From assembly GCF_014193585.1 (NCBI RefSeq), contig NZ_BLXY01000008.1, forward strand, positions 62,001 to 126,000: a DNA stretch of 64,000 bases, in the 5' to 3' direction. The translations under genes were made by a program, and so were the position numbers. This stretch comes from Geomonas paludis. Lineage in GTDB: Bacteria > Desulfobacterota > Desulfuromonadia > Geobacterales > Geobacteraceae. The notes below the pieces were generated by a model, which was given only the letters and a program-made list of their open reading frames with translations, did not search any database and was not told the DNA's origin. This document shows positions 36,240-45,800 of this stretch, piece by piece. The first letter of the stretch is position 1. Each line of letters begins with the position of its first letter.

Positions 36240-37841
36240 GTGGAGATCCTGGTCCTGCTCCTGAAATGCCTCACCCTGTACCTGGTCGCCCTGGTGCCGC
36301 TCTGGCGCCAGCTCCCCGGTTACGACGCCTACCACATCGGCAACATGGCGGGATACCGGGTGGCCGGATTATCGCTGACACGGGTGTTCTTCGCCGAGAC
36401 CGGGTTTCCCATTCCGATGCTCTCCCTGTCGCTGCAATGGGACCTGTTCGGCAACAAGCTGGAGAAGTTCCAGCGCTGCCATGTCCTGTTCATCGCGACG
36501 CTCACCCCGCTGGTGTACCTGTTCGCCCTCGGGGTCACCGGGTCCGACGCCGTGGCGCTCGCCGCCGCCTCCCTCTACGGCCTGAGCTTCAGCTTCCCCA
36601 TCAACCTGAACTGGTTCGTGGAGCCCGAGCACTACGAGCTCTTCTTCACGCTCCTGGGGGGGAGCGTCGCCTTCTACGGCGCCTCGACCGGCTCACTTCC
36701 CCTGGCCGCGGGCGGCGCCGTGCTGCTCGGGCTCTCCCAGCTGTGCAAGTTCCCGGGACTGCTGTCGGTCTGGACCTTGGCCTATCTCTGCTACGCCCGG
36801 CTGCCGGTGAGGGGTGAAACGGCGCTCGTGGCGGCCTGCTACGCCGCCCCGGCGCTGCTCTTCGTGGTCGTGAAGCTCGTGTTGCCCAAGCGCCCCATGC
36901 AGAAGGTGGCGGCGGAAGGTAATTTCTTCGCCCGCATCTTCGGCTACTACTACTATCGCTACCGGATCGACCCCAAGGCGTACCTGAAGTCGATGTTCTC
37001 CGACCGGGCCCGCGACTACTCGCTGCAGCACCTGCCGCTCATCTTCCTGACGGCGCTCTTCTTCTGTTTCGGCGAGCCCGGCGCGGCGCTCCTCGTCGGC
37101 GGCGCCATGCTCTTTCTCTGCCTGATCTTCCCGCTGCGGATGACGCTCTGGTACACCCACTCGCTCACCGTCTTTCTCTGCATCGCGGCGGCCTACGGCA
37201 TGGGCATCGTGGTCAGCGCGGGGTCGGGGCTGCCGCTCATCCTGTTCACCGCGACCGTCCCGCTCTGCAGCGCCGCCATCGTGCGCTACCCGCACTTCAA
37301 GAGGCTCTTCCTCCCCTCGGGGCCGGCGGCCTCGCCGCTCACCGACATCGCCGCCTTCATGGCGCGCCTTTTGAAGCCGGAGGAGTCCTGGCTCTTCAAC
37401 GTGAACAACGGCTACTCCAACGTCTACCTGATGGCGGGGCGCGGCTTCACCGGCTTTTTCTGCCACGTGCTGATGGGCGCCTACGGGCCGGGCAAGATCA
37501 ACCTCGACCTGATGCCCCCCAACCTGTACCAGGAAGGGGCCGACATCGCGGCCGCCTTCTGCACCAGGCCCCCCACCTACGTGGTGCAGTCGCCGCACGA
37601 GTACCCGATTCTGAACCTGTTCTACCTGGAGCTCGCCTGCGGGGTGAGCTACGACATCGTCGACCTCTCCGACAACTTCGTGCTGTACCGGCTCGCCCCC
37701 GGGGTGACGCCGCAGCCTTTCGATCCCGACAAGTACGACGCCCGCCTGCTCTTCGACGGCGAGGCGGGACGGCGCATGATGATGTCCGCCGTGAACACGC
37801 ACCACAACCGGATGGCCCTGCGAGCCGCCGCACCGAGGTAA
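36240..37841 (+). CDS. Polytopic membrane protein, GT-C glycosyltransferase-like
   Basis: This 533-residue protein has roughly ten hydrophobic segments, for example ALAAASLYGLSFSFPINLNW and TVFLCIAAAYGMGIVVSAGS, and a soluble C-terminal tail. An acidic loop after the first segment (RQLPGYDAYHIGNMAGYR) and a downstream EPEHYELFF recall GT-C lipid-linked sugar transferases. It follows the polyprenyl-type GT2 by 8 bp, a typical donor/transferase pairing. The family is not firmly recognised. The start is GTG at 36240 with GAGGT upstream. Confidence 0.7.
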   Translation: MEILVLLLKCLTLYLVALVPLWRQLPGYDAYHIGNMAGYRVAGLSLTRVFFAETGFPIPMLSLSLQWDLFGNKLEKFQRCHVLFIATLTPLVYLFALGVTGSDAVALAAASLYGLSFSFPINLNWFVEPEHYELFFTLLGGSVAFYGASTGSLPLAAGGAVLLGLSQLCKFPGLLSVWTLAYLCYARLPVRGETALVAACYAAPALLFVVVKLVLPKRPMQKVAAEGNFFARIFGYYYYRYRIDPKAYLKSMFSDRARDYSLQHLPLIFLTALFFCFGEPGAALLVGGAMLFLCLIFPLRMTLWYTHSLTVFLCIAAAYGMGIVVSAGSGLPLILFTATVPLCSAAIVRYPHFKRLFLPSGPAASPLTDIAAFMARLLKPEESWLFNVNNGYSNVYLMAGRGFTGFFCHVLMGAYGPGKINLDLMPPNLYQEGADIAAAFCTRPPTYVVQSPHEYPILNLFYLELACGVSYDIVDLSDNFVLYRLAPGVTPQPFDPDKYDARLLFDGEAGRRMMMSAVNTHHNRMALRAAAPR

Positions 37842-37845
37842 AGGA

Positions 37846-38904
37846 ATGACCATCCAGGAGCTCCTGAGCAAGAACGCACCACTGAAAAACTGCCACGCCG
37901 GGCGGCGCGCCTTCGTGATCGGCAACGGCCCGTCGCTGGCGAGCCAGGACCTCTCCCACCTGGCGGGCGAGGTCACCATCGTGGCCAGCTGGTTCCACAA
38001 CCACCCGCTGGCCACCCTGATCCGCCCCGGCTACTGGGTGCTGGCCGACCCGGCCGGCTGGGACCGTCCCGACCAGCCCTTCCTGCCGGCGATCAACCAC
38101 GTGAAGTCGTTGAACATCCATACCCGGCTCTTCGTGCCGAGCGCCGGCTACCAGTACTACAGCAGCCTGAACAACGGTCCGCTCATCGAGACCCACTTCT
38201 ACCACTTCGACTACACCAAGCTGGACCACGACGTGATCGACTTCACCCAGCCGGTCCCCCCCTACTCGCAGAACGTGGTGCTCTCGAGCCTCATGCTCGC
38301 CTTCTACATGGGGTGCGACCCGGTCTACTTCATCGGCTGCGACCACGACTTCCTGGCCATCACCAAGGAGAGCTACGCCAACCACAAGGAGGAGCACTTC
38401 TACTCCGAGAAGGCCCCGGCGCGCTACGACCTGGAGTTCGAGTGGCTCGAGTTCGAGGCCTGCATGAACCGGCTGCGCGACCAGTACCAGCGGCTCGCCC
38501 ACTACGCCAGGCGCTGGGGGCACAACGTCTTCAACGCCACCCGCGGAGGCTGCCTGGAGTACTTCCCGCGCGTGGAGTTCGAGTCGCTGTTCGTCCCGGC
38601 CCCGGCGAAGCCCGCCCCCAAGGCGCCGGGTCTGGAGCAGCGCGCCCTTTTGGAGGGGGCCATGGCGCTCATCGATGCGGGCAACGCCGCCGCGGCGCTC
38701 GCCATCATCGAGGAGGCGCTGCGGCGCAACATCAACCAGAGCCAGAGGATCGACGGGCTGTCGCTTCTGAAGGCGCACTGTCTCACCTGTCTGGGGCAGC
38801 CGCGCGAGGCGCTCATCTGGGCGCGCCAGGACTACCACTGCAACCCGGGCAACCGCGACCACGCCCTGCCGCTCATCAACCGGCTGGAGGCGCTGCTGGC
38901 TTAG
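37846..38904 (+). CDS. Maf/DUF115- or GT42-like protein, candidate nonulosonate transferase
   Basis: This 352-residue protein starts with RRAFVIGNGPSLASQDLSHL. The GNGPSL loop is shared by the MptE/DUF115 domain of Maf flagellin glycosyltransferases and by GT42 sialyltransferases. A second block, VLSSLMLAFYMGCDPVYFIG followed by CDHDF, matches the layout of the GT42 'ALGYKEIYLSGIDF' region. A helical TPR-like tail covers about 265-350. It closes the nonulosonate operon, 4 bp after the membrane protein, so transfer of the CMP-sugar is a reasonable inference. Confidence 0.72.
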   Translation: MTIQELLSKNAPLKNCHAGRRAFVIGNGPSLASQDLSHLAGEVTIVASWFHNHPLATLIRPGYWVLADPAGWDRPDQPFLPAINHVKSLNIHTRLFVPSAGYQYYSSLNNGPLIETHFYHFDYTKLDHDVIDFTQPVPPYSQNVVLSSLMLAFYMGCDPVYFIGCDHDFLAITKESYANHKEEHFYSEKAPARYDLEFEWLEFEACMNRLRDQYQRLAHYARRWGHNVFNATRGGCLEYFPRVEFESLFVPAPAKPAPKAPGLEQRALLEGAMALIDAGNAAAALAIIEEALRRNINQSQRIDGLSLLKAHCLTCLGQPREALIWARQDYHCNPGNRDHALPLINRLEALLA

Positions 38905-38920
38905 CAAGAAAAAGATCCAT

Positions 38921-39044
38921 TTTTCCTGGTTCCCAAGCTCCAGCTTGGGAACCCCATGTGGCGCAAAGCTCCAGCTTTGCATTCGAGGAAGTTGGAGCTT
39001 CGGAAAGGCTTTGCGTTCCCAAGGTGGACCTTGGGAACGAGATC
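38921..39044. repeat. 124-bp multi-hairpin repeat, copy 2 (inverted relative to copy 1)
   Basis: GGTTCCCAAGCTCCAGCTTG, GCAAAGCTCCAGCTTTGC and GTTCCCAAGGTGGACCTTGG occur in order, the reverse complement of 19833-19956. It lies 16 bp after the Maf-like stop, so the two copies bracket 20100-38904 in inverted orientation. The gap 38905-39213 holds only this and the repeats at 39048-39188. Confidence 0.9.
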
Positions 39045-39047
39045 AAA

Positions 39048-39188
39048 GGGGACAGGCACCTGGCGGAGCCAGTCCCCTCCCCCTCCGGGAGAGGGTGCCC
39101 GAAGGGCGGGTGAGGGGACTCGCCACGTAGCACCAGATGATCAGACAGTAACGCCCTCACCCTGACCCTCTCCCGGGGGGAGAGGGGA
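39048..39188. repeat. REP-like hairpin followed by CCCTCACC-type repeat pair
   Basis: A 30-bp REP-like hairpin (39048-39077) abuts a CCCTC-type unit (39078-39117, ending GGGCGGGTGAGGGGA) and an inverted unit (39152-39188, CCCTCACCCTGACCC, then GGGGGGAGAGGGG). It precedes the fatty-acyl-AMP ligase-like gene; no promoter stands out. Confidence 0.85.
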
Positions 39189-39213
39189 TATGGACAGATA
39201 AAGGAGACGCACC

Positions 39214-40761
39214 ATGAAATTTCCCGCCGCGCCCGACGTCCCCGGCTGCATCGAAGAACTGGTCCGGGACAATCCCGCCGCGCTCTGCTGCTCCGTCCGG
39301 GTCAAGGGGACCTGGCACGACTTCTCGCGCCGGGAGTTCTGGGACCGGGTCTGCCACTACGCCGACCTGTTCGCCCCGCTGCCGCACCAGAGCATCGTGC
39401 TGTTCGTGAAACAGCTCGACATACATCTTTTGGCCGCCTACATCGGCGCCATGAAGGCCGGGCACCTCCCGGCGCAGATCAGCTACCCCTCCGCCAAGGT
39501 GAACCCGGCGGAATACGGCAAGAAGCTCGGGCACATCCACGAGATCACCCGTTTCGGCGCGGTCTTCACCGACCCGGAAGGGGAGCGCCTGTTCGAGCAG
39601 TTCGGCGCGCTCCCCATCTTCACCCCCGACTCTCCCGCGGTGCCCTCGCCGAGCACGACTCCGCGGGGCAGCGAGAACGCCCTGGTGCAGTTCTCCTCCG
39701 GCTCCACCGGGATGCAGAAAGGGGTGGTGCTGACCCACGAGGGGGTGGTGCAGCACATGAAGAGCTACGCCGAAACGCTGCGCCTCACCGAAGCCGACGC
39801 CATCGCCACCTGGCTGCCGCTCTACCACGACATGGGGCTGATCGCCTGCTACCTGATGCCGCTCATGACCGGGATCCCCTTCTACCAGATCGACCCGTTC
39901 GACTGGATCATGCAGCCCGACCTGTTGCTGCAGCTGGTCGAGGAGCGCCGCCCCACCATCTGCTTCCTCCCCAACTTCACCTACCAGGTGCTGGCCCAGA
40001 AAGGGAAGGTGCGCGACCTCTCCAGCGTGCGGCTCTGGATCAACTGCTCCGAACCGGCCCGGGCCAAGAGCCACGCCATGTTCGCGCAGCGTTTCCCCAC
40101 CGTGCAGCCGGAGTCGCTCACCGTCTGCTACGCGCTGGCCGAGAACACCTTCGCGGTCTCGCAGACGCTCCCCTGGAGCGGCAACTCGACCAGGGTGCAC
40201 CCGGCCCGCAACGTGCTCTCCTGCGGCAAACCGATCCCCGGCGTCGAGGTGCGCATCTTCGACCCCATGGAAAGCGGCGACGGCGAGGTGGGCATCCGCT
40301 CCCCGTTTTTGTTCCACCGCTTCCTGGACGGCACCCGCCCCTTGCGCGACGGCTTCTGCCTGACCGGCGACCTCGGGTTCCTGGACGAGGAGGGCGAGGT
40401 GTACATCACCGGCCGCAAGAAGGACATCCTCATCGTGCACGGCAAGAACATCTATCCCCAGGACGTGGAATACGTCGCCTCGGAGGTACCGGGGGTCTAC
40501 TCCGGGCGCACCGTCTGCTTCGGCGTCTGGGATGACGAACTGGGGACCGAGGAGCTGTACGTGGTGGTGGAACGGGTCCAGGATGCCGCGCCCACGCCGA
40601 TCAAGATCGCGGTGCAGAAGGCGGTCATGGAGGAGGTGGGGACCGTGCCCAAGAGGGTCGAGGTGGTCGAGCACATGACGCTGGTGAAGACCTCCAGCGG
40701 CAAGATCTCCCGCGCCCGCAACAAGGAACTCTACCTGGAAAAAGGATTCCACCTCCTATGA
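39214..40761 (+). CDS. Fatty-acyl-AMP ligase-like adenylate-forming enzyme
   Basis: This 515-residue ANL-superfamily enzyme has the P-loop VQFSSGSTGMQKGVVLTHEG, TWLPLYHDMGLIACYLMPL, CLTGDLGFLDEEGEVYITGR and C-terminal KKDILIVHGKNIYPQDVEYV with SSGKISR. HDMGL and the NxYPQDxE segment are typical of FAALs, which load acyl-AMP onto an ACP rather than CoA. The next gene overlaps by ATGA and contains an ACP domain, its likely acceptor. AAGGAGACG precedes the ATG. Confidence 0.88.
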   Translation: MKFPAAPDVPGCIEELVRDNPAALCCSVRVKGTWHDFSRREFWDRVCHYADLFAPLPHQSIVLFVKQLDIHLLAAYIGAMKAGHLPAQISYPSAKVNPAEYGKKLGHIHEITRFGAVFTDPEGERLFEQFGALPIFTPDSPAVPSPSTTPRGSENALVQFSSGSTGMQKGVVLTHEGVVQHMKSYAETLRLTEADAIATWLPLYHDMGLIACYLMPLMTGIPFYQIDPFDWIMQPDLLLQLVEERRPTICFLPNFTYQVLAQKGKVRDLSSVRLWINCSEPARAKSHAMFAQRFPTVQPESLTVCYALAENTFAVSQTLPWSGNSTRVHPARNVLSCGKPIPGVEVRIFDPMESGDGEVGIRSPFLFHRFLDGTRPLRDGFCLTGDLGFLDEEGEVYITGRKKDILIVHGKNIYPQDVEYVASEVPGVYSGRTVCFGVWDDELGTEELYVVVERVQDAAPTPIKIAVQKAVMEEVGTVPKRVEVVEHMTLVKTSSGKISRARNKELYLEKGFHLL

Positions 40762-42839
40762 TCGTTGTCGGCAACAGCAACGTGAACACCTTCAAGCAGC
40801 AGGGGCTGGTGACCCTGGCCGGCGCCGAGCAGGTGAGCGTGGTATGGGTCGGTGCGCTCACCGCGCCCGACTTCTACAACGGGCACCCCGCCGGGCACAA
40901 GGTGCAGCAGCTCTTCGAGGAGCACCGCGACGAGTGGAAGTTTCTGAGCCTCGGCATCCACGACATCTACGATCTCTGCGGCGCAGCTTCCAAGTTCCAG
41001 TTGAACAACGTCCTGCGCGTCCTGCAGCAGCTCTACCAGCAGCTTTTCACCGAGCTCTCCCGCTTCGGCAGGTTCGGCTGGCTGGTGTTCCCGCAGCCGG
41101 CGCACGAGCTCACCTTCCCCGGGGTCTCCCCTGAGGAGGTGCTGGAGATCGCGCGCACCTTCAACTCGCACATGAAACAGTGGTGCGGGGAGGCCGGGGT
41201 CGCGGTCATCGACCCGGCGGACCGGATCCTCGGGCCCGATGGCAAGCCCCTGCCGCACCTCTTGCAGAAAGACGGCATCCACCTGAACGTGCAGGCGGCG
41301 CGCTGCTACCTGGACGACATCGCCGCCCTCACCGGCGTCCCGCTCGAGTTCCAGAGCGACGCCCCCCCCTTCGAGCCGGCGAACGAGCCGGAATCCTTCG
41401 TTTCCCTGCTGTTGAACGCGCTGGACATGCCGCACCGGCGCCAGGGGGGCTTGGCCGGGCTGGAGGGGCGGCTCCTCGACTTCGTGGCGGAGCTATTGCG
41501 CGGCAAGGGGCTCGAGCTCGACATCGACGCCGACACCGAACTGGTCGACTCGGGGCTGCTCGACTCGCTGAACCTGGTGGAAACCTACACCTTCGCGGTG
41601 AACAGCATCGGCATGGAGATCGTCTACGACGTGGACCTGCGCACCCTGGACACGGCGGGGAAGATCTGCCGCTTCCTGGAGGAGCAGGCGCAGGGTGGGC
41701 CGGAGCCGGAAGGGCCGACCTTCGAGGACTTCATCACCTCCATGCGCGGCGACCTCGCCGACCCGGCCCAGCGCGAGGCGATCCTCGCCGCCGACGCCCG
41801 CATCGCGGCGCTGCCCCAGGCCAGGGTCCAGGAGTTCATCCGCCACTTCGAGGTGGTCTCCTACAGCTTCAACTGCAACTACGGCATCATCTACTTCTGG
41901 CTCTCCTTCTTCGCCGCCCAGAACCGCAACTACGCCACGGCCCTGGAGCTTTTGAAGCACGGCAGCACCGCCGACCTCGCCTACCCGGTGCGCGGCGAGC
42001 ACGTGCGCTACTACCGCGAGCGCTGGGAGAAGCTCCAGGAAATGGCCCAGGGCCCGGCGCCGCGCCCGGCCGCTCAGTCCCGGCCGCGCCTCTCCGTGGT
42101 GATCCCCTCCTACAACTACGGCCACTACCTCAAGGACTGCCTGGAGTCGATCCTGTCCCAGGGGTACCCGAACCTGGAGCTGATCATTCTGGACGGCGGC
42201 TCCACGGACGACACCGTCGAGGTGATCCGACGCTACGAAAAGCACATCGCCTACTGGCGCAGCCATAAGGACGCCGGGCAGTACGCCGCCATCGAGGAAG
42301 GGCTGAACCGGGCCAGCGGCGAGATCATGACCTGGTTGAACGCCGACGACATGTTCCATCCCGGCGCCTTCGACGCCGCCGGGCGCATCTTCGCGGAGTG
42401 CGCCGAGGTGGAGTGGCTCATGGGGCGCCCCAACAGCTTCGACGAGCAGGGGAGGCAGAAGCACGTCCTCTCCTACCTCCCGCTCAACTCCCGGGCCAAG
42501 TACCTGGCCGACGAGGAGTTCATCCAGCAGGAAGGTGTATTCTGGCGCCGCACCCTGTGGCAAAGAAGCGGGGCCTGCATCGACAGGACCCTGCCGCTGG
42601 CCGCCGACCTGGAACTGTGGGCCCGCTTCTTCAGGAGCGCGCGCCTGTTCTCGGTGGACATGATGCTGGCCGGCTTCCGCGACCACCCGCTGCAGAAATC
42701 CAAGGACAAGGCTGGCTACACCGCCGAGGCGGACCGGGTGCTGGCCCGTGAGCGCGAGCTGTTCGCCGCCGAGAAGACGCCTTTCAACCCGCCGGCGCCG
42801 CTTCCCATACTGATCCAGGGCGACCGGGTGATCCTGTGA
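40758..42839 (+). CDS. SGNH-like / acyl carrier protein / GT2 fusion
   Basis: This 693-residue fusion has three recognisable parts. An N-terminal SGNH-hydrolase-like domain (1-200) has MIVVGNSNVNTF as block I and DGIHLNVQAA (Asp-His pair) at about 172. An ACP domain (about 225-315) has VDSGLLDSLNLVE, with the phosphopantetheine Ser near 270. A helical linker leads to a GT2 domain (about 441-690) with SVVIPSYNYGHYLKDCLESI, ILDGGSTDDT and WLNADD. With the ligase encoded just upstream it suggests acyl loading, acyl transfer or release, and glycosyltransfer on one chain. No family of this exact architecture is known to me. Confidence 0.85.
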   Translation: MIVVGNSNVNTFKQQGLVTLAGAEQVSVVWVGALTAPDFYNGHPAGHKVQQLFEEHRDEWKFLSLGIHDIYDLCGAASKFQLNNVLRVLQQLYQQLFTELSRFGRFGWLVFPQPAHELTFPGVSPEEVLEIARTFNSHMKQWCGEAGVAVIDPADRILGPDGKPLPHLLQKDGIHLNVQAARCYLDDIAALTGVPLEFQSDAPPFEPANEPESFVSLLLNALDMPHRRQGGLAGLEGRLLDFVAELLRGKGLELDIDADTELVDSGLLDSLNLVETYTFAVNSIGMEIVYDVDLRTLDTAGKICRFLEEQAQGGPEPEGPTFEDFITSMRGDLADPAQREAILAADARIAALPQARVQEFIRHFEVVSYSFNCNYGIIYFWLSFFAAQNRNYATALELLKHGSTADLAYPVRGEHVRYYRERWEKLQEMAQGPAPRPAAQSRPRLSVVIPSYNYGHYLKDCLESILSQGYPNLELIILDGGSTDDTVEVIRRYEKHIAYWRSHKDAGQYAAIEEGLNRASGEIMTWLNADDMFHPGAFDAAGRIFAECAEVEWLMGRPNSFDEQGRQKHVLSYLPLNSRAKYLADEEFIQQEGVFWRRTLWQRSGACIDRTLPLAADLELWARFFRSARLFSVDMMLAGFRDHPLQKSKDKAGYTAEADRVLARERELFAAEKTPFNPPAPLPILIQGDRVIL

Positions 42840-45800
42840 CTCTCTCCATGGCCAAGAAATACCTGGTTTCCGCCATCGTCTCCACCTACAACGCCGACCG
42901 CTTCCTGGCGGGTAAGCTCGAGGACCTGGAGGCGCAGACCATCGCGCCCGAGCTGGAGATCATCGTTATCGACTCCGCCTCGCCGGGCAACGAGCGCGCC
43001 ATCGTGGCCGACTTCCAGGCCCGCTACGACAACATCCGCTACTTAAGGACCGAGAAGCGCGAGACCGTGTACCAGGCCTGGAACCGCGGCATCCGCATGG
43101 CGACCGGCGAATTCGTCACCAACGCCAACACGGACGACCGGCTCCGCAACGACGCCTACGAGGTCCTGGTGCGCGCGCTGAAAGAGCGCCCGGAGTGCGT
43201 GCTCGCCTACCCGGACATGCGCATCACCAAACAGGAGAACGCCACCTTCGAGCGCCACCAGCCCTTCGGCTTTCGCGACTGGCCCGAGTTCGACCGGCTC
43301 AACCTCCTGGAGCTCTGCTGCGTCGGCCCCTTCCCGCTCTGGCGAAAATCGCTGCACGAGGACGTCGGCTACTTCGACGAGCGCTTCAGGAGCGCCGCGG
43401 ACTACGAACTGTGGCTGCGCGCCGCACTCCGGCACGACTTCGTCCACGTGCCGCAGTTCCTGGGGCTGTACTGGCTCTCCGAGGAGACCGTGTCCCGGAA
43501 GGGTGACCTCCCCACCCTGGAGTACCTGGAGGTGCAGAAGGAGTACCGCCCCCGCTTCGCCCCGCTCGCCCCGCCGCCGGTGGAGCTGGAGCCGGAACAG
43601 TGGCGTGAGTTCCAGGCGCTCTCCGCACGGCTGGAGTCCGGGGACGGCGCCGTCCTCCCCGAGTTGGAGCGCTTCAGCGAGCGGCACCCGCGCGCGCCCC
43701 GCTTCCACCTGGAGCTGGCCCGCATCTTCTACAAGAAGGGGGAGATCGGCTACGCCAAGAAGTACTTCGAGAAGGCCGCCATCATCGCCCCCGGCAGCGA
43801 CACCTACCGCGACGCGCTCCTGTCCTTCCTGAAAAGCGAGCTGTACCAGGCGCTGCAGCACCAGACCGCCTACGTGGCGGCCAACCCGGACGACCCGGAG
43901 GCCCACCTCTGCGCGGGGATGATCCTCATCCTCATGGAACGCTACCAGGCGGCGCTGCCCCACTACCGGCGCGCCCTGGAGATCAACCCGGACAGCGCGC
44001 CGGCCCGGGACAACATCGCCTTCCTGGAGCGGGAGCTGCGCCCCAAGGTGCGCCCGCTCACCTCCATCGTGGTGGCGGCCGGCGACGACGCCGCCTGCAC
44101 CCGCGAATGCCTGGAGAGCGTCGAACGCCACACCCCGGAGCCGCACGAGGTGATCCTGGTGTTCCGCGGCAGCGACGACGGGGCGCTCGCACAACTGCAG
44201 GAATTCTGCGCCGGTCACAGCGGCCACCTCCTCGTCGACTGCGGCGGGCGCTCCCCGGCGGCCGCCTTCGGCGCCGGCCTGCGCGAGGCGGTCGGCAGGG
44301 AGCTGGTACTCCTGCAGGGGGACGTGGTGGTCACCCGCGGCTGGCTGGCGCGCATGCTGGACGCCCTGGCCCGCGAGGGGAAGGCCGGCCTGTGCGGCCC
44401 CATGACCAACCGCGCTCACGGCCCCCAGGGGAAGGTGGGGTGCGACTACCGCAACCTGTCGGAACTGGAGGCCTGCGCCGAGCGCTTCGCCAACGACCAC
44501 TACGGCCGCCGCATCGCGCTGCCGCGCCTGGCCGGCTTTTGCCTGCTCTTCTCGCGCGAGCTTCTGGACGAGGTCGGCGAGCCGGACGGGAGCTTCGCCT
44601 CGGACGCCTGGGCCGGGGACTTCTCCCTGCGCGCGGCGCTCAAAGGGTACGGCTGCGTTGCCGCCGGGGACGTCTTCGTGCACCGCTACGGCACCCCGGA
44701 CGACGATTTCCTGCTGCGCCGGGAGCGCCCGCTCCTGGAGCACAAGTGGGAGCCGGGCGCCCTGGAGCCGGAGTTGGCTGCGCGCCTGTTGCGGCTGCGG
44801 GCCGGCATCGAGGGGATGCGGCTCGCCCGCGCCGGGAGGGTCAGGCAGGCGGTGGACCTCATGATCGAACAGGGTGTGCACTTGGCCGATGGCGCCCCCG
44901 CCCCCTACCTCGCCCTGGCCGGGATGCTGGCCGAGGCGGGGCAGAGCCGCGAGGCGCTGGAGGTGCTGGCTCACGTCCCCCCCGGAGAGGCGCAGGCGAC
45001 GCACCTGCTGCGGGCGCGCTGCCACGACGCCGCCGGGGAGCGCGACCTGGCGCTGGCCGAACTGGAGCGTGCCGCCCTCCTGGACGACCAGGCGCCCGAG
45101 CTCCTCGAACTGCAAGGGGTACTGGCGCTTAAGGCGGGCGAGCGGGACCGGGCGGAGGAGCTGCTGCGCCGCGCCCTGGTCGCCGACCCCGGCTACGCCC
45201 GCGCCTGCTGCGCCCTGGCGGCCATCGCCTGGGAGCGGGGCGACAGGGAACAGGGGCTGCAGTTAGCCGAGCGGGCCTTCCTTCTCGACCCCCTGCAGCT
45301 CGCCGCGCTCGGCCGCTACCACGACTACGCCACCGCGCTCGACCTGCTGCCGCGCGAGGAGGAGCGCCTGCGCGAGGCGATCTCCCTCTACCCGGAGCAC
45401 AAGGGGCTCTGCTACGGCCTGGTCGAACTGCTGATCAGAAGCGCCCGCTACCGCGAGGCGATCCGGGAGATCGAGCGGGCCGCCGCGCGCTTCGGGCTCG
45501 ACGACGCCGGCATCGATGCCGCCCTGCAGATCCGGGGACTCGCCGGCGCCCCGCCCCCCGCCGCCAGGGGGACCGGCAGCATCTCGGTCTGCATGATCGT
45601 CAAGGACGAGGCGGGTAACCTCCCCGCCGCGCTCGACTCCGTGCACGGCCTGGCCGACGAGCTGGTCGTGGTCGATACCGGCTCCAGCGACCGGACCCGC
45701 GACATCGCCCGCATCTTCGGCGCCCGGCTGTTCGACTTCGCCTGGACCGGGAGCTTCGCCGACGCCAGGAACTTCTCCCTTAGCCAGGCCGCCGCGGACT

